Positions 33,369-44,983 of a stretch of DNA of 64,000 bases are shown here, in pieces. Below the pieces are notes generated by a model. The model saw only the letters and a list, made by a program, of their open reading frames with translations. It searched no databases and was not told the origin of the DNA. Each line of letters opens with the position of its first letter. Position 1 is the first letter of the stretch. A program made the translations under genes and the position numbers. Origin of the DNA: Kalaharituber pfeilii (lineage: Eukaryota; Ascomycota; Pezizomycetes; Pezizales; Pezizaceae); contig WHUZ01000049.1 of NCBI GenBank assembly GCA_015179045.1, positions 310,001 through 374,000 on the forward strand. The letters run 5' to 3'.

Positions 33369-36300
33369 TGTCAACAAGCTGTGTGATAGCTGAGCGGGCT
33401 TATGTGAAAGGGAGATATCAACGGTGGCTGTTGGTATCAATCCTTCGAGAGTTGCTTCTGGGCTGTTTCTGAATGGGACGGACAGAGGAAGAGGAGGATG
33501 TTATGTATCTGGAGGAGAGAGGATCGAGGGGTTGGGGGAGAGGGTGTGGGTCTGGTCCATGCCATACAAGTACTCTGTACGGCGCTGCACCATTGCGCTA
33601 GTCGGACTGCCATTGCTGCGCTAGTGTGGGAGCGTGGGAGTGCGGGATGCCCTTGCCACGGCTGGGATGGCTGCCGGGTTGGTGTGTGTTGGGGGGGGTC
33701 CCTGGCACACAGCGAGCCGGCCCCGTGCGCGCTGCACGCTGCAGCTTCCCTTGTCGCACCCCCACCACCCGCAGCGCCCTCGTAGCGGCGACAAGCCCGC
33801 CGGAGCGTGGCCGACTGTGGCCTTGGCGCCGCCCCTCACGCCGCCCAGCAACATCCACAGGTGCGCCCGAGGGAGGGCCCGATATAGGCAGGCTAGGCCG
33901 CTGGCGGAGAAACAGTGGAAAAACGGGGGAAAAAAACTCGGTGCGAGCGCATCCCCCGCCGCTCGCGTCCCCACGATTTACGTATCCACCCTCGCTGGCG
34001 CATCAACTCAGGGCTATACAGCACAGTCCTCTAGCACGCAACTGTAGAACATGAGCGCAAAATGCTTCATGGCTAGTGTGCGTGTCATTGGCGGTAGTAC
34101 AGTACATTGCATGCCCCCCAACACAAACGAAGATGCAACACCTCAACTGGCAGCACAACCAACCCCCACAACAACAAATAACAACCATGATTATTGATGT
34201 TTCGCTTCTCACTCACATTCCCTTTTTTCAACATTATATCTTGGCACTTGCAGTAGCGCAATCCTTCTGGTGGATTAGCAGCGGGAAATAATAGCTAGAA
34301 TGATTAAGCCAGTGAAGGTTTCCATTGCGTGGCTATGCGAGCGTGGTATGAATGTCGATATCCTGCGTGTTACAATCATTTCCCCTTGATCTAGCGCTTC
34401 AAATTCCTTCCTCCTAGCTAATGTAAATCTAAGACTATTGGCATTCTTGTACAAACCCTTTTTTTTTTTTTTTTTTTTTTTTATCGTGAATTTTTCTGCT
34501 ACTTCGTTTCGCCAATAGGTGTGACTGTAATGCATCTCTTACAAATAGTGCAGTTACTAATTGCAGCTGTTGTAGTGTATCTGATGCGACCAGAATTGCA
34601 TTCTTTTCGTCCTTGAGTAGCACCGCTTGGAAAAGCGCCTTTCTCTGGCTTATCTTTACCCTGTCGAATTGGTTACACTTATTGTTCTTGTCTTGTGATA
34701 TTTATCATCCGAGAACGATAACTTAGAAAGAACCAGAGAGTAGAATGGACTAGCCCACGCTTTGAGAGCAAGAGATCCACAGATTCCCTTGTTACGAAAA
34801 CCTGGTAACCATCATAAACCTGGCTACAGTTTGAACCACTGTCGATCAGTAACAGGCCTAGTAAGTGCCATAGCACTGAGCTAAGCCTAAGTCAGTCAGA
34901 TTGTCTCTCACCGCCGCAGTCTCGGTTGGTCACCCTTTCGCACTGATTGAGATGTATCTGACTAAACAGTGCAAGGGAAACATCTTTTATTGTATCGATG
35001 GGAGACTGAAGTATGCCCATAGCTCCTTTAAGCCTCAGTTTCACGAAAATTCTGCCTTGAGAGGAACTCGGGACTCTTCAAGTGAGAATTCCGTCTCAGT
35101 TCAGATTCCGTTCTTCCTCGTTTCCCAAGATGTGTCTGCTTTATATTATTATCTAGAGCACTTTGAAAAAGTCATATCTACATGGATCAGAGTAGTTGTT
35201 ATGTGAGCATGTTAGCCCCACTTCAACAAGAGTTTTGCAGGCAAACATTCCAACAACGAGATTTGATTATAACTGACTGCCTCTTCCTGGTTCATGTAAG
35301 ACCGTTGGCTGTTTGTATGAGTAAATTACTGTAATTTGAAATGAATCTTGGTTGACGCGCTAGGACAATTTTGTGCAACAAAGCCGTTGTCAATGGTCTC
35401 TGGCAGAAAGATTAGTAAAGCGCAGATCACAGCTCGCCTCGGAGGATTGGTCTGCCATGGGGGCTCATTCCCTATAGTCTTGTAACTAGCATTCCTATCT
35501 TGAGCGATAGTACTCTCTTAACATGTCGGTGACAGGTCGACACATAGAAACTAACTAGTTAGTACTCCGTACTGTGTACCTGAGACAAGCCTGGACAAGC
35601 TATGTTGACAATGTCGACGTTGCATGATACTCAACTGCATCCACGGCTTGTACTACGACTGGGTTTCCTTGATTGCAGCGGTTGCTTTGAAACAAGCACT
35701 GCATTGGGATGCATTCTTCAGATGTGTCAGTGATATCGCGTGGGAAACGTTAGTACCCTGAAGGAGGCCTGGATTTGCTTACCCCTCTGCAGAAGGGTCT
35801 CAAGATACTAGTAACTTTTTGCCAACTTCTCCCGAATTCTGACTTCATAGCACTTTGCTAGAATTGGAAATTCGCAATGAGACTTGCCAACTTCAAGTTT
35901 CATTGCATACTATCACTTCTTCCGCTGATGTTTCACAAGGATATCGATCGATTTGCCTCTTCTCCTGTTCATGGAAGCAATCCCACTTCACTGCTGAACG
36001 TTGCAGGGTCCTATGGCCTCAAATTGACACCTGATATTTTGATACTAGCAGGGACGCTGTTCGCCCCATAACTACTACTACCCCCTTTGTGGCAAATAGT
36101 GCCTCTTCTTCTCGTCCATACCAGTATTTCCCTGCCATTAATGAAGCTCTACTTTTGGTGCTGATGCGGCGTATAGATATGTGATGGTGGGGCCGAAACT
36201 GGGCCGCCCGCTTCGAGCGCAAGTTGGAAGTCCTCTCCGAGGGCCTGCGCACGAGGCTAGTTGGAATTGCTTCACGAATCAGGGTTACATCGACCAAGCT

Positions 36301-36618
36301 CGAGTTTGCAGGGTAGACGAAACATCACACGTTCCAACTTGGGATAGCTCTAGCTAGTTTCATGCCAAGACCCTCTGGAGACTAAGCTCTAGCGCCCTGG
36401 CACAACTTCATCGAAAAGCTTACTTAATCCACAGGTTATTTAAATCACGCTTTTTCATTTGGGAAGTCCGGGGAAATACCGGAATGGGAAAGGAGAGTGG
36501 GGAATCGCTGCGAAAGGCCAGTCAGTACATATTAGCCTCGTCCCGTATGGTTGGAGGTCGTGCCAACCATCCCCAAGGTATGTCAAGAAACAAGCTGTGA
36601 GCAGCCATTACCGTATTA
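33369..36618. other. Gene-poor region
   Basis: The first 600 bases hold the promoter of the minus-strand gene and a GC-rich island (33640-33990). A T22 run lies at 34460-34481. 34.5-36.6 kb shows no supported gene: the longest frames (for example ATG 35877, 64 codons) have no family features. Confidence 0.45.
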
Positions 36619-36621
36619 ACT

Positions 36622-37045
36622 CACATAAGAGCAAGAAAACAAACGCGCGCTAGTTCAGTCTTGGCAGGACTCAGGCGCCATTAATCGCGCTAGCGCGCTA
36701 TTCGTGCAATCTTGGCATTACTAAGCACGGCTAATCTCCAGCTTCTCTACTCTGTAACGGAGGTAGTAAACGCAGAGATTACCGTCCGCCAGGCCAAAAA
36801 GACACTTGACTAGTGATGCTCGCTAATTCTCTATGTAGCTCATATAGCCATTGTGCGACTGCGACGCATTTGCGCATTTGCGCATTGCATTTTTCGCATT
36901 TCCTTCATAGTATCAATCTCCGTGGTGTTGAGGTTAGCATGGTAATTCGGGGATCATTACGTGCCCGTGCGCGATACACGCGCACTGGCGCTGAGAGGTT
37001 TGCCAAGACCGAACTAGCGCGCGTTTGTTTTCTTGCTCTTATGTG
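36622..37045. mobile_element. 424-bp MITE with 45-bp terminal inverted repeats
   Basis: The left end (36622-36666), CACATAAGAGCAAGAAAACA then AACGCGCGCTAGTTCAGTCT and TGGCA, matches the right end (37001-37045, reverse strand) with one mismatch (CAGTC/CGGTC). Flanks carry a 3-bp direct repeat ACT (36619-36621 and 37046-37048). Three-base duplications fit a Harbinger-type element, and a dead Harbinger-like transposase lies 9.5 kb away, but the 3-bp site is not the usual TWA. The interior is CpG-rich with nested palindromes (gcgctagcgcgc) and has no transposase. Confidence 0.88.
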
Positions 37046-38132
37046 ACTGACAAACTCTTGCGCAGGCTTAAGGGTTCATACACATTGGAAGAACTTCCTT
37101 TGTCAACCACAAATCATCCTCCTCAGCATATTGTGGAGTCTTTAAATTTCCACGGGTTGTATTTCTCAGATATATGTATCAACTCATATCGTACATTGCA
37201 TTTTGGAGAGGATTACCTGTCTGTAATGTACAGCCCTAAGTGGACAATGCTAGAGATGTAGCTGAACGAGAAGGAGGTAACGTTATCACCGGAGCCTCCA
37301 TGTTGGGAGTACGAGTTTAGGAAGATCAGTAATACAATACAAGCCCTATACCTATATTACGAGTAAAAAAAAATCAATCGAAAGGTGTAGTATCTGTATT
37401 ATGGCATTGAACATGGATTGTGTACAACTTTTGAAAAGTCAAAGATTTGAATGAGCTGTTCGCGGGATTGCATCGGAGACTCTAGCCTACTGACAAGCGT
37501 GGTCTGGGTATTGCTCGCATGTGAGACAGAGTCTTAGAGTCACGCGAGTGGGCAATACTGTATCATCGTGTTGGTAGCGTTATAGACGATGGCGTGGGGG
37601 TCTAGTCTAGTCCCTTTTCCGCTAACAACGTGACCTTCATTGTTACTTTAGTTCATGATCGCAGAATTCGCAGGGTGAGAGTTATCACGGGCGTACTGGG
37701 CACGGAGATCCGGAGTGCTGTCCCCCGGTACTCTGGCACAGTTGAACTCAAATGCGCTGCGAACCTATAATCTCTTCGAACCCAATTCTCAGCTTCGAGG
37801 ATCCTAGCCCGGCCGTGAGTTGCTTCTTCAAACGAAGTCCATATTCAGATCCCACATTGGTGAGAACAAGGTCAAAGTTGCTTGGACATGCCTCTTCTTG
37901 CGCTGCGCAGTGGAATAGGTTTGCTAATGCGACACCATGCGGCTGCCCCAGCACTCAGAACGGGTAAAGGGGGTAGATAAGAAGTATGCGATGTGTGCGC
38001 AGGAACCCACGAGTGCCCGAGAAGGTTGGCGCTGCGCAGGAGCTGGCCACTCACCATTGATGTTGACGGCTGAGACACATACCACGCACGCAGCTAGCCG
38101 AAGTGTTGCTATCGTGGTAGAATGCAACGGCC

Positions 38133-38270
38133 CAGACAGACAGACAGACAGACAGGCAACAGACAGACAGACAGACAGGCAACAGACAGACAGACAGACA
38201 GGCAACAGACAGACAGACAGACAGGCAACAGACAGACAGACAGACAGGCAACAGACAGACAGTGTTGACA
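38133..38270. repeat. 23-bp minisatellite, about 5 copies
   Basis: The unit AGACAGACAGACAGACAGGCAAC repeats five times with no variation, ending in a partial unit. It is a higher-order repeat: four ACAG tetramers plus a GGCAAC spacer. Confidence 0.95.
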
Positions 38271-38755
38271 CACGCGTGACATGCGTATGATATGCCCTCG
38301 CTCTTGTCGGGCCCAATCAAACGCGATTCCCTGATGCACATCCTACGCCGGCAGCGCAGTGTAGTTCGCTCGTCTGTTCTTTCGGGAGCAGGCTGGCCTC
38401 TGCGGGCTCCGGCTGCCCCATATCGGCCACAGCAAGCCCGACGGAAGGATCTGATGGCGAGTCGAGTTATATACGGCTGTGCTTGAGCGCGGCTCAGCGT
38501 GCTATCTGGCCCAGATTAGAGTTTGGTCCTCTCCGCTTGAAGCTGCAGTGCTGCAGTGCTGCAATGCATCGTCTGCATCCGTAGCGCTTCCTCATGGAGG
38601 GGCAGCGGACTCGGAGGGGCTTCTGGGCATGAGACTACGGCCCACAGATGCTATGCTTGGTGCTTCTCGGGTCAGGGACGCAGAGTCCTCAAGTCCTGAA
38701 CTGGGAGATCGCCACTCACTGCGAGTCTGAGATATCGTGCTGTGCGGTATGGGAC

Positions 38756-38790
38756 GGTGCGGTGCGGTGCGGTGCGGTGCGGTGCGGTGC
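38756..38790. repeat. (GGTGC)7 pentanucleotide repeat
   Basis: Seven perfect GGTGC units. Simple repeat 400 bases upstream of the 39205 start codon. Confidence 0.95.
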
Positions 38791-39204
38791 AGTTTGCTAC
38801 TGCCTCCAGACTGGCTACTGGCCACAGTCCTATGTAGACCAACAGGCTTCGGGCGCCTTTTCTGCGCGTTTCTATTGGCCGTGGTCCCAAAGTTTCACTC
38901 TCTGTGAGAGTTATAACAATAGTCGTTCATGTCTTGACTCTGCTGCGTTTCCGTGCTCTGCCTACAAAGAGGGTTTATTCTTCGCTCTCGAACCTTCCTC
39001 GCTCGCCCCCCCCGCTCAGAGTTATTCTCTACCTATCCGATACCTATACTGTTAGCCCAACACCAATCAGCCTGCGGTTTCGTTTGGCCTAGGAAGATCT
39101 CCGCTTCCCTGTCTTACGAATCCCCGTTCAAATACCCAATCACCATTCTTACCTTACAACAGCCCCCCAGGCTGCCTCCCTTGACCACCGCGCGGCTATC
39201 AGCC

Positions 39205-40584
39205 ATGGATTCAGGGTTTCGTAGTGCCCCACCTCAAGATAATCGATCATTTTGTACTCAATCCTGGGGACGAGGCTGTACTCAGCCTACGGAGGAGAAT
39301 GATTGCAAAGCACAACTGGTGCTCCTTGCGGCAAATGCATCCCCTTTGGGGAGCTCAGGCACAAACCCGACCAGCCCGATGTTGCCTCAGCCAGCCGGGG
39401 ACTACAATGCTACTATACATGCTGCGTTTCTCCCTGCCGAAGCAATGCTCGAGCAGCCCATCCGCATCCCATCGAGTGAGAAGAACTGCAACTACCGTGC
39501 GTATGTGAACGAGCAGAGAGAATCCACTTCCTGCTGGGAGCCACACCAGACGCAGAGGATGACTGCAATTGCGAGTGCAGCAGACCCTAGTGGAATGGCG
39601 GGTAACGATGTGGAGCCCCTTGAGCTTTGCTATCAAAAGATGCTGGGCGTTGATAGCCAGGCGCGGTCCTATCATCTGGACGATGGCGATCTGTCGGATG
39701 ACGAGGGAGTCTTGATGATGAAGCCTCTGCAAATAATACCAAAAAATAAAATTCCTTCTCATGGAATCACTGACACTCATCCTGAAAATGCCCAGGCTCA
39801 GAAACAGGCTGATCAGGAGCAGTCTAAGTTCATCCCTCAGCAAATACCACACATCCTGGTGCAGACAGTGACCCCACCTGACAGCAAAGTTCTCCATAAG
39901 CAGCATCTTACACAGGATGCTGTTACTACTGCAAGGCCATCCCCGGCACCTGCATCTATTGCACCATTGCAACCTTCACCAGTTGTGATGATTCCTACTC
40001 GGCAAGTTCAACGGAATATTGGGCTTGCTACTCCGGAATATACCCTAGTGGATCACCAGCTGCCTCACCTTCCATCAAATGTGCCTTCTAGCTCAAGATT
40101 TCAAGCAGCAAGAGCCCTTGAGCGAGTATTATCCTCAAAGCCTCAGAGTTCCGGGAATTGGCGAAGAGTGACAAGCGTTTCCTCTGCATCTGCCGAATTC
40201 AGAACGCGAGCACTACAGAGGGATAGCAAAGGCTTTAACTCTGGTTTAGGGAGAACTCATAGCCTGCAAGAAGCAGATATTTCGGAGTCATTGCTGAAAG
40301 AACTCATCCCGTCGCCGCTCTGGCTGCATGATGACTCTCAACATAACGAGGATCTTTCCGAAACCGAGTCGTATTCGGTGATTCCTACTGTTGTTTTACA
40401 GGGCCATGAATGCCCTCCTGACAATTATGACCAGAACGATTTCACGAAGGAAGCTTTACGGAAGAGATGGGAGGTCTCGCAAAGCTACTTGCAATGGCCA
40501 GTGATGAGGAATCGGCAAGAGCCTCTGCTGGCGGTTACGGAACTGGATGAGAGGGATTCGATGTTGTTACGGCGCTGGGCATGA
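39205..40584 (+). CDS. Orphan protein, 459 aa, intronless
   Basis: Not recognised. I start at ATG 39205 (MDSGFRSAPPQDNRSFCTQS); the open frame extends upstream to 38953 without a better start. The first 200 residues are polar and Pro/Ser/Asn-rich. Residues about 155-180 contain YHLDDGDLSDDEGVLMMKPL, an acidic patch. Residues 295-340 are basic (SSRFQAARALERVLSSK, NWRRVTSVSSASAEFRTRAL). The C-terminus is more structured: LKELIPSPLWLHDD, TKEALRKRWEVSQSYLQWPV, ELDERDSMLLRRWA. No signal peptide or membrane helix. It shares its style (intronless, acidic, Ser/Pro-rich) with the 20248 gene, but I see no homology. Stop at 40582-40584. Confidence 0.7.
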   Translation: MDSGFRSAPPQDNRSFCTQSWGRGCTQPTEENDCKAQLVLLAANASPLGSSGTNPTSPMLPQPAGDYNATIHAAFLPAEAMLEQPIRIPSSEKNCNYRAYVNEQRESTSCWEPHQTQRMTAIASAADPSGMAGNDVEPLELCYQKMLGVDSQARSYHLDDGDLSDDEGVLMMKPLQIIPKNKIPSHGITDTHPENAQAQKQADQEQSKFIPQQIPHILVQTVTPPDSKVLHKQHLTQDAVTTARPSPAPASIAPLQPSPVVMIPTRQVQRNIGLATPEYTLVDHQLPHLPSNVPSSSRFQAARALERVLSSKPQSSGNWRRVTSVSSASAEFRTRALQRDSKGFNSGLGRTHSLQEADISESLLKELIPSPLWLHDDSQHNEDLSETESYSVIPTVVLQGHECPPDNYDQNDFTKEALRKRWEVSQSYLQWPVMRNRQEPLLAVTELDERDSMLLRRWA

Positions 40585-42471
40585 TAGATATACCCTCAGC
40601 ACCCCCACTTTTTTTTTGTTCTTGTTACCTGCTGTTTACTTTTTCTTACTTTGTATTCCTGTATTGCCCTTCAGTTGTTTTAATGGGGTTTGCGTTCTGG
40701 GTTTGATGTTCACTTCAGCGCTTCTTTCGCGTAATTACCTTTACTCTTACATACATAGTACCTACAGTACTTGCATCCCCTCTGCATTACCCAAACCACT
40801 CTTCTTTTATACCCTTAAAGCTTCTTATAACATCATTAGGGAACAATCAAATTACTCGAGTTACATAAGAGTAGGAGTTCAGTTTAAACACTATAATGGT
40901 CGCCTTGGCATCGTCGTTCTGCAGATTGGGATGGGCGTCATGGATGTGTGTTGAAGCGATTTGGTTTTATTTCCTTGTCTAATTTTTTGCATATGCATGT
41001 CTTGCTTTCGTGTTTCCATCTTCTTTCTTTTTCTTTTTCTTTTCTTTTCTTTTCTTTTCCTTCCCTCTTTTCTTTGTGTTATTGGTGTTTGGGAAGATTG
41101 AATGATGAATCAACGGATTGCGTTTGCTTGTTTTGTTTGCTTAATTGAACGAATGGTTTGCTTTATTCTGGTGCTTTTTTTTTTGTTTCCTTCTTTTGTT
41201 AGTCTGTTGGCAAAGTCTGAATTGAAGGGTGCAATAGAACGATTGTAGGCAATTAAACGTAAGTATGTAGCCTCGTACCCTCTTTTCCTTCTCTCTGCTT
41301 TCTGTGAGACAACCCTCCCAACTCAGGAAGATGTTACTTCCCAATCTGGTTGCTCCGAGTTTCCTAATCAGGCAAACTCAACCTACTCGTCATTCTGGAA
41401 ACCTTCCTAGATCTTTTTAGGTAATTCCCTTTAGTCCGGATCCGACCAAAGAATTTGTGTCGAGAACCGTAAAAAACCAAAGGTACATAACAAAGGAAAT
41501 TCTGCGTGTTCGCGATAGGGATGCAACTGACATGGCCGTACCATGCGAGAGCCGGAGCAGTAAAGTGAATTAAATTGAGTGTTCCCCAGTATCAGCCAGC
41601 GGCAGGCTTTAAGGCTGCGGGGGGATATTATATGGGGGTACTAGTACTGGTAACGAGACTTGTAGAGGAAGTGTTGTGAACATCAAAGAAACCTTCTAAC
41701 GAAGTCCTGGTCCGTCGCGAATCCAAGACGACAGGGCCGCTTGACTATGTAGATATTCTTGCCACTAATGAGTGAAAAAGTGCTCAACGTTTCAACTGAA
41801 CGTTATACCTAGGAGAATTCAAATATATCTCGTTGTTGCAACGTCAATGAAGCTCGTGAGGTTTATTTCAATCTTTGCAACTGCAAGGGGGTCAATTTTT
41901 AATAAAGTCTGTATTTCTCCTGGAGCACATGCAGCAATGGGGGAAGTTTGATCGTATAGAAGAAAAATTACATATAGACCCTAAAAACATGGCACAGGAG
42001 TTAGTTACATGTAGGTGGTTTTCATTGCTCAAAATAACTCTGTACGCTTGCAATTCAAACCTCTGAACTGTGGGGTAAGTGATTCGAATTCTCGAGAGGA
42101 CTAATCAGTCCGCTGGGCGCTGGCCTGCGCTTCTACTTCTTAGAGAGACTGGCTCGTTCTCGAGCGGTTAGAATTTTTGAGGGGATCAAAACCAAAAAAA
42201 AACATCCCGAAAAGATTATGCATTTTCTAAGTAGTAATATACATCTCCCCATCCCCTTCCGTAACAGAGTCTCAAACAGGTCCATCACATCTCCATAATT
42301 TGCATAACTATCTTCAGGGTTCGAACAATTAAGCCATTCGCACAAGAAACCCCCCTCCTCAGTAGACATACAATTTCTTCGGCAACGCCCGTAAACAAAG
42401 AAAATAAAAACATAAGCGGAGATTTTCACGCATTTCCTCTAGGGTAATCAAGAAATATTCCCTCATGTTCA

Positions 42472-42527
<56 letters not shown>

Positions 42528-42680
42528 TTTCTGAATACCGAACAGATCCCCATAAACCTTGCTAACCTAAAAAAATGACGATTATATAAGAAAGTATGCC
42601 CTCCACACAATACGAGTCCTCCTAAAAAACAATAAAAACAAAAAACACCTGGACCCATTTCAAACTGACAAGAAGATTCT
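40585..42680. other. Convergent spacer, gene-free
   Basis: 2.1 kb between convergent stops. T-rich 3' flank to about 41200 (TTTTC repeats near 41027-41070), then mixed DNA with no supported gene. Ends with an A52-like tract at 42472-42524 near the OXR1 3' end. Confidence 0.5.
42472..42525. repeat. Long A tract (about 50 A)
   Basis: Uninterrupted A run, the longest homopolymer in the window. It lies 150 bases downstream of the OXR1 stop (T tract in the OXR1 sense). Length is likely unreliable in sequencing. Confidence 0.95.
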
Positions 42681-43832
42681 TTAAAATGATGAACCCCCGA
42701 TACTCCAGACCTCAACTCCGATAACTTCAAATTTCTCGCCATCATCTGACAATGGCTCGTTGCCGAAGGTCGGGCAGGGTGAAGAAACACCCTTCTCGAA
42801 GATGTCGTCAAGCCATAAGCCGTATCGTCCGTCGCTATTCAGATGTAAATCAGTATTGTTCGAGGAAATGCTATCCCAGCTCACTTACCCTCCACCAACA
42901 GATAAAAAGTTCTGCTCGCATAAAATCATGTATTCATTAACGCCACTGTAAGGAAACGCCTTGAACTTGAGAACCTTTTCCCCATCTCCTCTACTTGAAC
43001 TAATAGAAACTGGGGTGGCGACTCTGGAAGGATGATCTTCTGTGTCACAATTTGAGCTCTTGTTCTCATCTGATGCATCAGAGTCACTCTCATGCGCTGT
43101 CTCATGCTTATGTCTGTGAAAGTGCGGTAAATGGTCGTGGTGGCGGTGGTGGCGTTGGTGGTGATGATGGTGATGATGATGATTTTCTCCGTTGGTATGC
43201 CCTCCTATAGGATGCTCCTTAACCCAGCTCGCCTTCCATAAGAAACATTCCCCTGTTCCATAATACCTCCCTCCACTAATCTTGAACCCTTCGTTGACAA
43301 ATGCTCCAAAAATACCATCAGCATCATCCTTCACAACCAGCACGAATCCACTCTTTTCGAATTGCTTCATAGCGCAACGCTCGTACAGTGTTGCTAGACT
43401 AACGCCATGCTGTTCAAGTGAGTAAACGAGCGACCAAGAGTCGTGAAGCTGTAAACGTGGAGGGACGAGTTGACGGATTTCTTCTGCGATTGATGTTGTC
43501 AGTAAATGTGTGCCTGTATTTGCAGAATAGCCTTGAAGCGTCAGTGACGGAAGAGGAGGGGGTTGAAAAGGCGACGCTTCTCGCCTGGAAGGCGGTCGAG
43601 AAGACGGGCGTGATGATGTATGGGTCCGTATCGAGTGGCGGTCTTGGTCATGAGAATTCAAGTTTGTGCTACCCATACCCCAGATAGAAGGGGACGTTGT
43701 TGATGGGGGAGCAGTTGACGAAGCAGAGTTCCATCGTTGCAAGGTCCATGATAACGCACTTGATAAGCTACCAGGAAGGGAAATGTGCGAGGAATTTGCG
43801 GATGAAGTAGTAGTTGTAGTTCCCCGTGGCAT
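42681..43832 (-). CDS. OXR1: Oxidation resistance protein Oxr1 (TLDc domain)
   Basis: TLDc proteins protect against oxidative stress; yeast Oxr1 binds and disassembles the V-ATPase. I start at ATG 43832 (MPRGTTTTTSSANSSHISLP, -3 A); an in-frame ATG at 44105 is possible. TLDc begins about LLTTSIAEEIRQLVPPRLQL, then HDSWSLVYSLEQHGVSLATL, FEKSGFVLVVKDDADGIFGA, SGGRYYGTGECFLWKA. One intron (donor GGAGG|gtaagt, acceptor ctgaatag) joins FLSVGGG to DGRYGLWLDDIFEKG. The end is SDDGEKFEVIGVEVWSIGGS, stop 42681-42683. A loop inside TLDc between FLWKA and VLKFKAFPYSGVN holds a His-rich stretch (about 43125-43200). This loop is variable in fungi, but the His content is striking. Confidence 0.93.
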
Positions 43833-44105
43833 TGTGTTCGTGGGTAGCGGTTTTAAACTTGAGGGAGACGAAAGCGGACAGAGGTTGGAGTTTTTAAGGC
43901 GAATATCGTCTGGATCTACGGCTGGGCGAGTGTTTGAGGTATAGTTGTGCTGATTGCTGTAGATAATCGGGAACTGCAATTGGCAAGCATTCGGAGCAAA
44001 AGGGAAGTGATAGCTCCGGGAGAAAAAGTTGGCAACAGATAATCCTGAGGTCAGAGCAGGTTTGTGTGAATGATACTGATCAGGATGAGGGCTGCGGATG
44101 GGCAT

Positions 44106-44983
44106 CTGGGGGGGGGGATGAGCTTTATGTATATTCTGGCTAAGCTCCAAGCGGGAACAAACGTTAACGGTAGAGGTTCGGTGTTTACATAGATGAGTCA
44201 GGACGCATCAGTGTCAGACTCAGACATTAATGGGTTTAATACTAGTGATCATGATGCATGAAGGATGCATGCGTGCTGGGGGATCATTGGCAATTGGTGA
44301 GCTTTTTTCCTCTCTTTCAATGACGATAAAGCTATCTATCATACACCCTTACCGCGTCTAGTGGCAGATATACTATAGCTCTACAGGGACCGCGTCCCCG
44401 TCCATCTAGGGCTGCTCCCGGAATTAGTTTAAGTTTCAGCTGGCAGAAGCGTTGTCCTTTGGGATGGGGTGACGCTGGGCAGCCTATTACGGGGGGGATC
44501 GGAGGGCAGCATTGCCTTCGTCGAGAACAGCTGTCGAGAGTGTTGTGGGCAATTTACGGTCTGGAGGCACTGATGAGGCCGGGGGGGGTGCGGGCGGGCG
44601 GCAGATGGCACGATACGGCTTGTGGCTGCATAGAATCTTGTTGCAGGCAGCGCAGGATACGTATTCGCAGTTGCCTGCAATTCAGCAAAGCGCCGAGTTT
44701 CACGTCATAATGCGTTCCGGCGAGAATTCAGTCCATTCCAGCGTATGCATAACACGCGGGCGCGGCCACTTACGGGAGCGCCGCTACTAGCGAATATGCA
44801 GACGCACCTAACATCGACTTGCATAATATGCTCTGCCCCCCCCCCCCCAGCAGCTCGGCTGCTAGACTGCCACATTCTTGGCAAACAGGCTGATCCTCAT
44901 CTACGGTTCTCGTTGTTGCAGCTCATCGCACTCGTCACCTGTGTCTACACCCAGCTCATCGCCCACCTCCTCCCGCATTTACC
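44106..44983. promoter_or_regulatory. Divergent promoter OXR1 / LDxxLGL gene
   Basis: About 880 bases between divergent starts, with G-runs (44108-44118, 44581-44587), a C12 run at 44837-44848 and a tgcatgcgtg cluster near 44260-44275. No gene supported. Confidence 0.5.

Larger units (their letters stand above)
37049..39204. other. Gene-free stretch with minisatellites
   Basis: No supported gene. Holds the 23-bp minisatellite (38133-38270), the GGTGC run (38756-38790) and the promoter of the gene starting at 39205. Frames over the minisatellite (CLSVCLLPV repeats) are repeat translation. Confidence 0.5.

Noticed and set aside
38133..38270. CRISPR-like array (regular repeats)
   Set aside because: Units are contiguous with no unique spacers; a eukaryotic minisatellite.
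37924..38341. Cys/Leu/Ser/Val repeat frames that look like a membrane or secreted Cys-rich protein
   Set aside because: Translation of the 23-bp minisatellite; open in several frames on both strands, as expected for a repeat.
42060..42180. Possible second tRNA (gattcgaattc and stem-like sequence)
   Set aside because: The B-box match is poor and no acceptor stem or A box could be formed.
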